Positions 7,961 to 16,279 of a stretch of DNA of 58,903 nt are shown here, in pieces. How positions within the stretch are numbered: position 1 is the first letter of the stretch; each line of letters opens with the position of its first letter. The DNA is from Treponema sp. (GTDB lineage Bacteria > Spirochaetota > Spirochaetia > Treponematales > Treponemataceae), in assembly GCF_017430385.1 (NCBI RefSeq), contig NZ_JAFRNB010000005.1:1-58903 (forward strand). The letters run 5' to 3'. Position numbers and translations under genes: made by a program. The notes below the pieces were generated by a model. It was not told the origin of the DNA and did not search any database. It worked only from the letters and a program-made list of their open reading frames with translations.

Positions 7961-9472
7961 ATGGTAACATTCTTTGTTGCATTGGCTATCCTTATCGGTG
8001 GCTATTTCGTTTATGGCGCGCTTGTTGAGAAGGTCTTCAAGCCAACGGACAATCCAACACCAGCTATCGCAAATCCTGATGGTGTCGATTATGTTCCGAT
8101 TCCTGCTGCAAAAGCATTCCTTATCCAGCTTTTGAATATTGCAGGTCTCGGCCCAATTTTCGGCGCAATTTCTGGTGCGATGTGGGGCCCTAGTGTTTAC
8201 ATTTGGATTGTAGCGGGTACGCTGCTTGCCGGTGCAGTCCATGATTTTACGGCTGGTATGCTCTCTGAGCGCAATGACGGTGCTTCAATCTCCGAAGTTA
8301 CAGGAAAATATCTTGGCCCGGTAATGCACAATGTAATGCGTGTGTTCTCGGTAGTTCTTCTTGTTCTGGTCGGCGTTGTATTCATGGTCGGTCCTGCTGG
8401 CCTTCTTGCAAAACTTACCCCAGGCATAAGCGTAAAACTTTGGACAGTTATCATCCTCTGTTATTACTTCCTTGCAACCCTTCTGCCAATCGATAAAATC
8501 ATCGGTAAAGTCTATCCTTTCTTCGGTATTCTTTTGATTCTTATGGCAGTCGGCATCATCATCGGAACAATGATTCACTCTGGCGAACGCCCAATGATGG
8601 AGCTTACCCTCAAAAATCTTTACCCAGGAAATGTTGACGGAACAGGAGTTAAGCCAATCTGGCCTCTCATGTTCATTACTGTAGCCTGTGGTGCAATCTC
8701 TGGCTTCCATGCAACTCAGTCACCAATCGTTTCTCGATGTATCAAGAGCGAAAAAGAAGGACGAAAAATCTTCTACGGCGCAATGGTTGCAGAAGGTATC
8801 ATCGCTTTGATTTGGGCTAGTGCTGCTGTAGCATTCTTCTGGAACAAAGACGGAAGCGGTTCTGGACTTTCAGCTCTCAAAGCAATCGGCGGCGGAAACT
8901 CAAGTTCAGTTTACGAAATGTGTGTTGCATTGCTCGGTAAAGTCGGCGGTCCAATCGCATTGCTCGGTGTAATCGTTTGTCCAATCACTTCTGGTGATAC
9001 AGCATTCCGAAGCGCACGAATGACAATTTTCGACTGGTTCAAGCTCGACGAAAAGAAAATCAAAGTCCGACTCAGCACAGCAATTCCGTTGCTTCTTATC
9101 GGCTACGCAATTTCTTTCATCAACTACAATGTCGTATGGCGATACTTCTCATGGTCTAACCAGACACTGGCAATGATTGTTCTTTGGGCAGGTGCAGTAT
9201 ATCTCGCATCAAACTACGAGAACAAAAACCGATGCTGGCTTGCAGCTTGTCCGGCTACATTCATGTCTGCTGTATCAATCACATATTTGATGTACGCTCC
9301 AGAATGTATCAACCTTGGTACAAAAGGCGCAACTGGCCTTACAATCTCATACACAGTAGGTGTAATTGCTGCCGTAGTATTCCTGGCAATCTTCTTGTTC
9401 ACGACTTACCGCAACCCGGCCGCAAGCCTTGAACGCCAGAAAGCAACAGTTATTGGTAGAAAAGAGAAATAA
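7961..9472 (+). CDS. cstA: CstA-family transporter (peptide/pyruvate type)
   Basis: A 503-residue polytopic inner-membrane protein of the carbon starvation CstA family, shorter than the 700-residue enterobacterial members but like many anaerobe homologues. Family signatures include PIFGAISGAMWGP, HDFTAGMLSERNDG, FHATQSPIVSRCIKSE and CPITSGDTAFRSAR. About a dozen hydrophobic segments are visible. Known members import peptides or pyruvate under carbon limitation; the substrate here is not deducible. It is monocistronic, with a near-consensus promoter and a Rho-independent terminator at 9502-9549. Confidence 0.9.
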   Translation: MVTFFVALAILIGGYFVYGALVEKVFKPTDNPTPAIANPDGVDYVPIPAAKAFLIQLLNIAGLGPIFGAISGAMWGPSVYIWIVAGTLLAGAVHDFTAGMLSERNDGASISEVTGKYLGPVMHNVMRVFSVVLLVLVGVVFMVGPAGLLAKLTPGISVKLWTVIILCYYFLATLLPIDKIIGKVYPFFGILLILMAVGIIIGTMIHSGERPMMELTLKNLYPGNVDGTGVKPIWPLMFITVACGAISGFHATQSPIVSRCIKSEKEGRKIFYGAMVAEGIIALIWASAAVAFFWNKDGSGSGLSALKAIGGGNSSSVYEMCVALLGKVGGPIALLGVIVCPITSGDTAFRSARMTIFDWFKLDEKKIKVRLSTAIPLLLIGYAISFINYNVVWRYFSWSNQTLAMIVLWAGAVYLASNYENKNRCWLAACPATFMSAVSITYLMYAPECINLGTKGATGLTISYTVGVIAAVVFLAIFLFTTYRNPAASLERQKATVIGRKEK

Positions 9473-9501
9473 GAGGCTGCTTTAAAAGCATAAACAGTAA
9501 A

Positions 9502-9549
9502 GTCCGCCAAGTGTTAAGCGATTGAACACAAGGCGGACATTTTTTTTTC
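9502..9549 (+). terminator. Rho-independent terminator after cstA-like gene
   Basis: Stem GTCCGCC/GGCGGAC (9502-9508, 9532-9538), extended by GTGTT/AACAC, followed by a run of nine T. Confidence 0.9.
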
Positions 9550-9726
9550 AAGGCCAGATTTTTGATAATCGACCAAAAGATTTTATATCATGTAGGAGCT
9601 TCACTCAAAGATTTAGGAAAAAAATGCTTTGCATTTGAAGTGCTGGATGCATCACTTATAAGTCATCTTTTGCAGAATATATAGAAAGCTAAATACAGAG
9701 AACTGGGAGCCGTTTTTTTATCCTTA
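9550..9726. other. Intergenic stretch without a gene
   Basis: AT-rich sequence between the cstA terminator and the pth promoter. It holds a small hairpin (AAGTG/CACTT near 9640-9660) and, at about 9706-9722, a GGAGCCGTTTTTTT segment resembling the outer end of family B repeats. No reading frame with a ribosome-binding site is seen. Confidence 0.5.
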
Positions 9727-9755
9727 TTGTAAAACTCAGCTTTCAGTCTTATAAT
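9727..9755 (+). promoter_or_regulatory. Promoter of pth, predicted leaderless
   Basis: TTGTAA (9727-9732), 17-bp spacer, TATAAT (9750-9755). Six nucleotides separate the -10 from the ATG at 9762, and there is no ribosome-binding site. Confidence 0.65.
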
Positions 9756-9761
9756 GTCCGC

Positions 9762-10421
9762 ATGATTAAACTTGTCGCATTTTTGGGAAACTATGGCGAA
9801 GAATATAAAAACTCTCGCCACAATGTTGCATGGCAGTTTGCAAGCCAGCTTCCTTTTTACAATAAATTTTATTTCCAGAACAAATTCAAAGGCGATTATG
9901 CCGTAGTTGAAACGCGGATCTTAGCTGAATGGATGGGCGAAACCGGCGTTTATACAACAAAAGACGGCGGTGCACCGCGCGTTCCGGAAGAAGCTCCAGA
10001 AAAAATCTACTTTCTCAAACCGCTCACTTACATGAACCTCAGCGGTGAATCAATTGGCGAGCTTGCACGGTTCTTCAAAATCAACAATGACGAAATCTTG
10101 ATTGTGCATGATGAGCTGGAGCTTCCAATCGGCACAGTAAGCCTCAAATGGAGCGGCGGGCTTGGCGGGCACAACGGGCTGCGCTCGGCAAAAGCTGTCC
10201 TCGGCACCGCTGATTTCTGGCGGCTCCGATTCGGCATTTCAAAGCCGGCAAACGCAAACATCGCGGACTATGTTCTTTCAAATTTCACTTCTGATGAGCG
10301 GATTATTCTTGCGCAGGAATTTGTTCCGACAAACGAAATGTTCTGCAAGCTCCTTTTATCAACTGACCCCAACCGAATTTTACAGGGCTGGAGCAAAAAA
10401 AAGATTGTTGAGAAAGTCTAA
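9762..10421 (+). CDS. pth: Peptidyl-tRNA hydrolase
   Basis: Releases tRNA from prematurely dropped peptidyl-tRNA, so it recycles tRNA in the cytoplasm. Family residues are present: Asn in FLGNYGEEY, catalytic His in SRHNVAW, Asn in LTYMNLSG, the Asp of VHDELELP, and GGHNGLRS. The usual GNPG at the N-terminus reads GNYG. At 219 residues it is some 25 longer than the E. coli enzyme, with most of the excess near residues 48-75, before the FLKPLTYMN block. The start is fixed by a -10 box only 6 nt upstream, implying a leaderless message. Confidence 0.95.
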   Translation: MIKLVAFLGNYGEEYKNSRHNVAWQFASQLPFYNKFYFQNKFKGDYAVVETRILAEWMGETGVYTTKDGGAPRVPEEAPEKIYFLKPLTYMNLSGESIGELARFFKINNDEILIVHDELELPIGTVSLKWSGGLGGHNGLRSAKAVLGTADFWRLRFGISKPANANIADYVLSNFTSDERIILAQEFVPTNEMFCKLLLSTDPNRILQGWSKKKIVEKV

Positions 10422-10478
10422 AAACATGTTATAATAAAGGGAATCTCTAAAAAAACGCTGAAAGCGAGTTTTTAGAGA
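10408..10478 (+). promoter_or_regulatory. mazG promoter and 5'-terminal mRNA hairpin
   Basis: TTGAGA (10408-10413), 16-bp spacer, TATAAT (10430-10435). The predicted start near 10442 coincides with the foot of a strong stem, ATCTCTAAAAA/TTTTTAGAGAT with an inner CGC/GCG (about 10443-10477). No T-run follows, so it looks like a stabilising 5' stem rather than a terminator. Confidence 0.5.
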
Positions 10479-10501
10479 TGACCTAATTCAAGAAGACTTT
10501 T

Positions 10502-11386
10502 ATGAAAGAAAACTCATTTGCTCATTTTTTTGAAATTGTGAAGGCCGTCCGCAAGGGGTGTCCGTGGGATAGGGAGCAAACTCCGCTCTCTCTGCGCTCA
10601 ACTTTCTTTGAGGAAACTTGCGAGGCAATCGATGCAATCACTCAGGATGATTCAGACCATGTTAAAGAAGAGCTCGGCGATGTCCTGCTCAATGTTGTTC
10701 TGATTGCCTATCTTTTTGAAGAAAAGGGCCTGTTCACTGTTGACGAGACAATTAAGGCAATCACCGAAAAACTTATCCGCCGCCATCCGCATGTTTTTGC
10801 GCAGAGCGAGGGGCAGTCTCAGGTAACAGAAAGTGTTGCCGGCAGCCCGGAAAAAGTTCTCAATCAGTGGGAGCGGATTAAAGAAAATGTCGAGGGGCGC
10901 AAGTCGGACTCTGTGCTCGATTCAATTCCAGAAAATTTCCCGCCGATTTTAAAGGCATTCAAGGAACTGAAAAAGGCTTCTAAGGTTGGCTTTGATTGGA
11001 ATTCAATCTACGAGACAAAAATGAAGCTTTGTGAAGAACTTGCCGAACTCAGCGACGCTCTTATTGATGTTGAGGAACTGAGCCGGTATGACGGTACAAA
11101 GCCTATCGATGCCACCAAGTTCAGCGAAGAGCAGAAAAAGGCTCAGCTTCATCTCGAAGAGGAATTCGGCGATGCCTTGCACTGTCTTTTGAATTACGGC
11201 CGCTGGCTTGGCGTTGACCCGAACATTGCGCTTCAAAAAGCGATGAAAAAATTTGAGTTTCGCTTCCATTATGTCGAAGATGAAATGAAAAAAAATAATA
11301 TTCCGCTGGACAGGGCGCATCATCGTGATATGATGGACTTTTGGACAGAGGCAAAGGGTAAAAGCAACGGCCAAACGGGGATGTAA
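10502..11386 (+). CDS. mazG: Nucleoside triphosphate pyrophosphohydrolase MazG
   Basis: Hydrolyses (d)NTPs to monophosphates, thought to clear damaged nucleotides. It is 294 residues with two tandem MazG folds. The first starts KAVRKGCPWDREQTP and has the metal-binding block EETCEAIDAI followed by EELGDVLLNVV. The second, after residue ~150, has KLCEELAELSDAL and EEEFGDALHCLLNYGRW. The full double-domain layout matches E. coli MazG. It lies between pth and clpP in the same direction but has its own promoter. Confidence 0.94.
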   Translation: MKENSFAHFFEIVKAVRKGCPWDREQTPLSLRSTFFEETCEAIDAITQDDSDHVKEELGDVLLNVVLIAYLFEEKGLFTVDETIKAITEKLIRRHPHVFAQSEGQSQVTESVAGSPEKVLNQWERIKENVEGRKSDSVLDSIPENFPPILKAFKELKKASKVGFDWNSIYETKMKLCEELAELSDALIDVEELSRYDGTKPIDATKFSEEQKKAQLHLEEEFGDALHCLLNYGRWLGVDPNIALQKAMKKFEFRFHYVEDEMKKNNIPLDRAHHRDMMDFWTEAKGKSNGQTGM

Positions 11387-11411
11387 ATATATAGAAGATT
11401 TTTTTCTATGA

Positions 11412-11440
11412 TTTACTTTTTAATATTTTTTTATTATATT
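11412..11440 (+). promoter_or_regulatory. Promoter of clpP, predicted leaderless
   Basis: TTTACT (11412-11417), 17-bp spacer, TATATT (11435-11440), and 6 nt to the ATG at 11447. No Shine-Dalgarno sequence is visible. Confidence 0.6.
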
Positions 11441-11446
11441 TAAGAT

Positions 11447-12043
11447 ATGAGAATTTTTAACGACAACGAAGAAGAAAAAAAATCTGAGCAGAAAGAGGAT
11501 TCACTTTCCGAGAAGTTTTTGAAGACCCGCCAGATTATTTTGAGTGGCGAGATTAACGAAGAAAACACTGCCAAAGTTATCAAGCAGCTTCTTTTGCTCG
11601 AAGCTGACAGCGACAAGCCAATTTACATTTATATTGACTCACCTGGAGGCTCAATCGACTCAGGTTTCGGCATTTACGACATGATTCGTTTTATCAATGC
11701 CCCTGTTTACACAATCGGAACTGGCCTTATTGCCAGCATGGGCTCAATCATTTTGCTTTCAGTGCCAAAAGAGCGTCGTTTTGCACTTCCGAACAGCCAT
11801 TATCTCATTCATCAGCCGTTGATTGGCGGCGTTGCGCGCGGAGTTGCAACTGATTTGGAAATTCAGGCTGAGGAAATTGCCAAGTCTAAAAAGAAGCTGA
11901 TTAAATTGATTGCCGCCGAGACAGGAAAGAGCGAAGAGCAGGTCGAAAAGGACTGCGATCGTGACCATTGGCTCACTGCAGACGAGGCTTTGGAATACGG
12001 CCTTGTAAGCAAGGTAATCTCGAAGAGAGAAGAGCTTAAATAG
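11447..12043 (+). CDS. clpP: ATP-dependent Clp protease proteolytic subunit
   Basis: Serine protease of the ClpP family, 198 residues. The nucleophile lies in TGLIASMGSIILLS, the His in HYLIHQPLIGG, and the aspartate most likely in the CDRDHWLTADEALEYG block. The N-terminal extension is charged (NDNEEEKKSEQKEDS). The active-site blocks differ somewhat from canonical ClpP1 (GQAASMG, MIHQP), which suggests a second-type ClpP paralogue; no clpX or clpA is adjacent. A family E repeat follows the stop. Confidence 0.92.
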   Translation: MRIFNDNEEEKKSEQKEDSLSEKFLKTRQIILSGEINEENTAKVIKQLLLLEADSDKPIYIYIDSPGGSIDSGFGIYDMIRFINAPVYTIGTGLIASMGSIILLSVPKERRFALPNSHYLIHQPLIGGVARGVATDLEIQAEEIAKSKKKLIKLIAAETGKSEEQVEKDCDRDHWLTADEALEYGLVSKVISKREELK

Positions 12044-12050
12044 CAAAAAA

Positions 12051-12141
12051 TTGCCCGCGCGGGATTGGAGCGCCGAAGTAGCCGCAAGGCTATGAGCGTT
12101 AGCGAAGCGCGCAAAGCCCGGAGGCGGTTGAGTCGCGCAAA
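12051..12141 (+). repeat. Family E repeat, copy E1
   Basis: GC-rich element between clpP and the next start codon, with TTGCCCGCGCGGG, AGTAGCCGCAAGGCTATG and AGCGTTAGCGAAG. The middle block recurs almost exactly inside uvrC (31216-31290); a reverse, diverged copy follows uvrC (29990-30076). It ends only about 4 bp before the downstream ATG. Confidence 0.7.
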
Positions 12142-12144
12142 AAT

Positions 12145-13068
12145 ATGGCATTTGAACTTACGAAATCTATCATTGATGATGTTATTTTCTCGATGGAAGA
12201 CCAAAATGATGAGTTCGTGTTTGATGCTAAAAATCTTTGTGTCGTGTCTTTGGGGACTTTGGAAGAATCTGAAGAGTGCGAGACTGAAGAAAATGAGAAC
12301 CTTTATTCGTTGCCGGCCTGGACTTCGGACGACGGATTTGAAATTATGCGAAAATTTGCCGAGAGCGTGCGCGTTCCAAAGGTTTACGAGGAGCTGCAGC
12401 AGGTGCTCGCAAATGGAAGGGGGGTATTCAGGAATTTTAAAAATGTGTTAAAGCAGTACCCGCACATCGAAAAACGCTTTCATGCTTTTAAATATTCAGA
12501 AATGCGTGCCGTCGTTGTTGAATGGTACAATTCGCTCCGTGAATCTTGGGGCTTGGAAAAACTGAATCAGGATTTTGAAGAATATAACGAACTGACTCAG
12601 GAAGATTTTGAATTCCACCCCTACAATCATCAGAAGGACAATGATTGTATCGTAAATGAGGCGAAGATTATCGCAGAAGAATTTAAATCAGAGTTTGGCG
12701 GCAACAAGGCAAAAGCGATTGCTCATTTTTGGCTTCGCAAGTTTAATTATGAAAACCCTTCTGACATCGACGGGATTATTTGCCGCACATTGTCAGATGA
12801 ATTCGCCGGCTGTATTTTATTTTCTAAATGCGAGTCCTTTGCAGAAAAGGTGGTGGCTCTCACCGCAGTTTTTGTTAATCAGAATTACCGTGGCTTAGGA
12901 ATTACCAGAGAGCTTTTTTCACGCGGCATTTCCTATTTAATGAGATGCGGAATTCAGAGTTTAATTATTGTTGATTCTGTGATACCAGATTATTTGGAGC
13001 CGTTGTTAGCCCGTTGTGGATTTGAAAAAAAAGGCTCCGCATACATGCTAGAATTGACAGACAAGTAA
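12145..13068 (+). CDS. UPF0158-GNAT fusion protein
   Basis: 307 residues in two parts. Residues ~8-135 match the UPF0158 pattern: a DDVIFSMEDQ start, LPAWTSDDGFEIMRKFAESV, and LANGRGVFRNFKNVLKQYP followed by VVEWYNSL. Residues ~165-305 form a GNAT acetyltransferase fold, with AVFVNQNYRGLGITRELFSRG as the acetyl-CoA loop (a variant of R/Q-x-x-G-x-G/A) and a LLARCGFEKKGSAYML end. The fusion suggests an acetyltransferase guided by the UPF0158 part, whose function is not known. The gene has no Shine-Dalgarno site and starts right after a family E repeat, so its translation signal is unclear. Confidence 0.75.
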   Translation: MAFELTKSIIDDVIFSMEDQNDEFVFDAKNLCVVSLGTLEESEECETEENENLYSLPAWTSDDGFEIMRKFAESVRVPKVYEELQQVLANGRGVFRNFKNVLKQYPHIEKRFHAFKYSEMRAVVVEWYNSLRESWGLEKLNQDFEEYNELTQEDFEFHPYNHQKDNDCIVNEAKIIAEEFKSEFGGNKAKAIAHFWLRKFNYENPSDIDGIICRTLSDEFAGCILFSKCESFAEKVVALTAVFVNQNYRGLGITRELFSRGISYLMRCGIQSLIIVDSVIPDYLEPLLARCGFEKKGSAYMLELTDK

Positions 13069-13096
13069 GCCAAATTTTAAAAGGAGATTTTTTATT

Positions 13097-13930
13097 ATGG
13101 CATTCAGACGCAATTTCAGAAGAAATTTCAGACAGAACAGAGAGATTGATCTCGATCAGGCAGCCAACTATCTTAAAGATGTTGTTTCAAAAGTAAAGGC
13201 AAATCCTGATGAGCTTGAAGCACTTAAAAAAGTGTTCAAAAAGAATGTTCCTCTCACAATGCGTTCTTATGTAGCCGCTTATCTTTTGCGAAATGCTGGC
13301 GGCGCAATCTTCCGTTTCAACAATTTCAAAGACCGCGAAGATTTCCATGCTAACCGTGAAGAACGCTTCAACCGCTTTGAGCGAAATGAAAATCAGACAG
13401 AAGAAGCTGCTGGCGAAGCACCAGCTACACGCGAGCGATTTACACGCGTTCAGATTCCAGCAGAAAATTCAGAAGTTGTATTCGTAAGCATCGGCCGCAA
13501 CCGCCGTGTTTATCCACGCGACCTTGTTGGTCTTTTCATTGGCGTTGCCGGTATCGAAAAAGAGCGAATCGGCGACATCCGTGTTCTTGCAAATTATTCA
13601 TTCGTCCAGCTTTTCAAAGAAGATGCAGAAAAAGCAATCTCTGCTTTGAACGGACATATTTACCGTGGCCGCGCTTTGAGCGTAAGCTATTCAAAACAGC
13701 GTCCAGAAGGTGAGGATATCGAGGAAGAGTCTGTAGACAACTACGAGAACAATGAGCCAGTTCCAAATGTATCAAATGAGTCTGCACCAATCGTTGACAG
13801 CTACACTTCAACAAACAGCGATACAATGGCTCAGCAGGCTGCTTTTGCAAAGGCTCAGGCTGAGATGACTGACGAAGAGATTATGGCTGCACGCGCTCCA
13901 CGCTCTTCTTCAACAAGCGACATAATGTAA
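13097..13930 (+). CDS. Stand-alone DbpA-type RNA-binding domain protein
   Basis: 277 residues. The N-terminus is strongly basic and aromatic (FRRNFRRNFRQN). A central domain (about residues 127-205) reads VFVSIGRNRRVYPRDLVGLF through IRVLANYSFVQLF to ALNGHIYRGRALSVSYSK, which is the DbpA C-terminal RNA-binding (RRM-like) pattern normally attached to a DEAD-box helicase. No helicase motifs are present. The C-terminus is acidic and then low-complexity. It probably binds structured RNA, perhaps serving a helicase encoded elsewhere. It has a strong AAGGAG site and sits 10 bp before the hydrolase gene, probably in one operon with it. Confidence 0.8.
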   Translation: MAFRRNFRRNFRQNREIDLDQAANYLKDVVSKVKANPDELEALKKVFKKNVPLTMRSYVAAYLLRNAGGAIFRFNNFKDREDFHANREERFNRFERNENQTEEAAGEAPATRERFTRVQIPAENSEVVFVSIGRNRRVYPRDLVGLFIGVAGIEKERIGDIRVLANYSFVQLFKEDAEKAISALNGHIYRGRALSVSYSKQRPEGEDIEEESVDNYENNEPVPNVSNESAPIVDSYTSTNSDTMAQQAAFAKAQAEMTDEEIMAARAPRSSSTSDIM

Positions 13931-13940
13931 CGGAGGCTTC

Positions 13941-14633
13941 ATGGACCTTCATCTTCTGCATACAGGCCCGCTCCGGGTCAACACTTACATAGTTCCGATT
14001 TGTGAGAACAAAGTCTTTATTGTTGACCCTGCAAACTGTGCTTTTTCGCGTGATGAAGGTTCTCTGCTTTCCTATCTTGAATCAAATAAATTAGATGCCG
14101 TGGCAATCATTTTGACCCACGGCCATTTTGACCATGTTTCGGGGCTTCCTGCCCTCAAAAAATCCTTCCCAAATATTCCGATTGCGATTCACAAAAATGA
14201 CTCTGGCATGATTGGCCCTTCTTCTCAGGTTGAGCAGGGGGCGGCTCTCGCACAAATGGGCTTTGAAGCTTTCCTTCCATTTGTTTCAAATTTGCCGGAA
14301 GCTGTGGCTTTTCTTGAGGATGGAAAATCTCTTGCTCAGGTTTTTGACTCTCTGGATTTGTCGGATGATGTAAAATTGGCTCTTGAAAACTGGCAGGTTT
14401 TGCATACGCCTGGCCACACCGAAGGCTCATGCTGCCTTTATAATGAGAATGAGCATGTCTTGATTTCGGGAGATACTCTTTTTTACCGTTCTTGGGGGCG
14501 CACGGATTTAATTGGCGGAAACGAGCGCAAAATCCATCAGAGCCTTGCAAAAATTTTGGAAGAATGTGATGAAGAAACTCTCGTATATCCAGGTCATGAA
14601 CACACAGGCTTTGCTATTTCAGAAAATTATTAG
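13941..14633 (+). CDS. Metallo-beta-lactamase fold hydrolase (glyoxalase II-like)
   Basis: A 230-residue cytoplasmic hydrolase with the full metal-binding set: THGHFDH, the His in HTPGHTEGSC, the bridging Asp in SGDTLF, and the last His in VYPGHEH. This is the short MBL-fold subgroup often labelled hydroxyacylglutathione hydrolase, but it lacks the C-terminal helical domain of true glyoxalase II, so the substrate is open. A GGAGG site precedes the ATG. It converges closely with the minus-strand phosphodiesterase gene; the small palindrome ATTAGC/GCTAAT lies between the stops. Confidence 0.88.
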   Translation: MDLHLLHTGPLRVNTYIVPICENKVFIVDPANCAFSRDEGSLLSYLESNKLDAVAIILTHGHFDHVSGLPALKKSFPNIPIAIHKNDSGMIGPSSQVEQGAALAQMGFEAFLPFVSNLPEAVAFLEDGKSLAQVFDSLDLSDDVKLALENWQVLHTPGHTEGSCCLYNENEHVLISGDTLFYRSWGRTDLIGGNERKIHQSLAKILEECDEETLVYPGHEHTGFAISENY

Positions 14634-14644
14634 CTTATAGCTAA

Positions 14645-15361
14645 TTAAAAGAGTCTGATTTCTCCGCGTGGAGTTGGCATTTTTGCGAAAATTGGCTCAC
14701 CGTATCTGTCCCAGGTGATTCTGAAATACTGGCAGACAGTTTTTTCTTCTTCGGTATTAATATCAACGATTGCAAATGTATTTGGCATACCGCCACGAGC
14801 CTGAGCACAGCTTCCTGGATTTAAAATTCCTAAAAATTCCCTTTTGCCGTCTTTTGTGAAATGGGTTCTCATTGAATTTGGAACATGGGTGTGTCCGTAC
14901 CAGACGACATTGCAGCCCCGTTCTATCGCTTCGTTGCGCAAATTTTCGGTGCCGTAATAAACTCCGTAGCGATGACCGTGCGTGAGAAAAACTTTTTTGC
15001 CGGCAAGCGTGAACTCTTGAAATTCTGGAACTGTGATAGGAATCCTTTTGTCGGTGAAGATTGTTGAAGTTGAATTGTCTCCGTTGCCTTTGACGAAATA
15101 AATTACTGGCGGAATTTTTTTGCAGAAATCTGGATCTGCGAAGCCTATCTCAAGATTTTCAACCAAGTCAAAAATGCCGTCACCGCAGAAACACATTACA
15201 TCGCAAAGAACTCCAAAAGACGAGATGATTGACTGCATGATATGAGGATTGCCATGTGAATCTGAAAGTACGAGAACTTTTACGGATTCTTTTTTTGAGA
15301 GCTGTTCTAATGCGGCTTCAGAACCAATCGCGAGATTTGGCTGTTGTACGAATTCAATCAT
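14645..15361 (-). CDS. YfcE/MJ0936-type metallophosphoesterase
   Basis: 238 residues of calcineurin-like phosphoesterase. Motifs in order: VLSDSHGN (near residue 31), CGDGIFD, KGNGDNS, LTHGHRYGV and YGHTHVPN, which together bind two metals. Members cleave phosphodiesters or phosphomonoesters of unknown physiological substrate. Relative to YfcE it has about 25 extra residues before the first motif; no better ATG is present, so the longer start is kept. It begins 9 bp after the lipoprotein gene stop and is probably co-transcribed with it. Confidence 0.88.
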   Translation of the reverse strand: MIEFVQQPNLAIGSEAALEQLSKKESVKVLVLSDSHGNPHIMQSIISSFGVLCDVMCFCGDGIFDLVENLEIGFADPDFCKKIPPVIYFVKGNGDNSTSTIFTDKRIPITVPEFQEFTLAGKKVFLTHGHRYGVYYGTENLRNEAIERGCNVVWYGHTHVPNSMRTHFTKDGKREFLGILNPGSCAQARGGMPNTFAIVDINTEEEKTVCQYFRITWDRYGEPIFAKMPTPRGEIRLF

Positions 15362-15370
15362 TAAATGTGC

Positions 15371-16180
15371 TTACTCGAAAATGAAATGATTTATTGACTG
15401 CAGGCCAGTTTCTCCATCAATGTAGTGAGTTACTGTGCGATTCTTTTCGAGCAATTTCTGTACGAAAGGCTGGAGTGTTGAATCTGCTTTGAGTGGTTCA
15501 CGAAGCTCAATCATGGCAGAAATTGCGTTTGTCAGGATTAGCGATGCGTCAAAATCCGGGATAAAATCAGTGACCTCGCCTTCGATTGTGTTTGTTTTGT
15601 GAGCATAATCGAGAACGAAATCTGAAGTTGATTCCATGCCAAGAACATCGTCCTGTGAAAAAAGAGTGAAAACAGGATATGGAATTTTGCCGTCTTCAGC
15701 TTTGTCTTGAATCTTTGAAAGGGCGATGTGCAATCCTTCTGGTGCACCGAGAATTATCATGCCCGCAAGATTTTTGTCCTCGACTTTGTTTGCGAGTGAG
15801 CTGATTCGTTCCTTGCCTGCGACCATAAAATCAGCAGGATAGACAAAAATTGAAATCAGGCCTGGATTTTCTTCGGTTTCGACACCAAAATTCTCATTGA
15901 GAGACTGCGTGATTTTTGTGATGTTTGTCTCATCGTTGTAGCCGTAGCCCAATATGATTGCGATATTTTTACCTTCCAGATATGCCTTTGTTTCGGCAGA
16001 AACTTTTTTGAGTTTTTCTGGAATGTTCTGTACAGGTTCGGCTATTGGATTTGGCGTGAGCGTTGTCGTTGCAACTGGCTTCTTTTCTTTTTTGCACGAA
16101 AAGAGCGAAAGTGCGGAAATTGAGGCTAAAGTCAAAAATGAATTTTTTATAATTCGATTGATGCGACAGTTTTTAATCAT
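15371..16180 (-). CDS. Predicted lipoprotein with binding-protein-like fold
   Basis: 269 residues. The signal ends in the lipobox ALSLFSC, followed by a KKEKK linker and a proline-threonine stretch. The mature part alternates beta strands and helices (KNIAIILGYGYNDE, LAGMIILGAPEGLHIAL, YPVFTLFSQDDVLGM, DASLILTNAISAMIE), as expected of a periplasmic-binding-protein-like Rossmann fold. I recall Treponema lipoproteins annotated DUF3798 with this look, but I cannot confirm the family. Its start is fixed by a TAAAAT -10 box ending 6 nt before the ATG. Confidence 0.75.
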   Translation of the reverse strand: MIKNCRINRIIKNSFLTLASISALSLFSCKKEKKPVATTTLTPNPIAEPVQNIPEKLKKVSAETKAYLEGKNIAIILGYGYNDETNITKITQSLNENFGVETEENPGLISIFVYPADFMVAGKERISSLANKVEDKNLAGMIILGAPEGLHIALSKIQDKAEDGKIPYPVFTLFSQDDVLGMESTSDFVLDYAHKTNTIEGEVTDFIPDFDASLILTNAISAMIELREPLKADSTLQPFVQKLLEKNRTVTHYIDGETGLQSINHFIFE

Positions 16181-16186
16181 AGGTCT

Positions 16187-16213
16187 ATTTTAGCAGATTT
16201 TAAGAATTTGCAA
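16187..16213 (-). promoter_or_regulatory. Promoter of the lipoprotein gene, predicted leaderless
   Basis: Minus-strand TAAAAT (16192-16187), 6 nt from the ATG at 16180. TTGCAA lies 15 bp upstream (TTTGCA at 16 bp). Confidence 0.5.
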
Positions 16214-16235
16214 AAGCAAAATATGAAAAAAGAAT

Positions 16236-16271
16236 AAAAAAAACGGCCGTCACCGAAAAAGTGACAGCCGG
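16236..16271 (-). terminator. Rho-independent terminator of the FecR operon
   Basis: On the minus strand the stem CCGGCTGTCAC/GGTGACGGCCG with a T-rich loop is followed by a run of eight T. It closes the three-gene minus-strand operon just after the FecR-protein stop. Confidence 0.9.
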
Positions 16272-16279
16272 GGTTTTGC

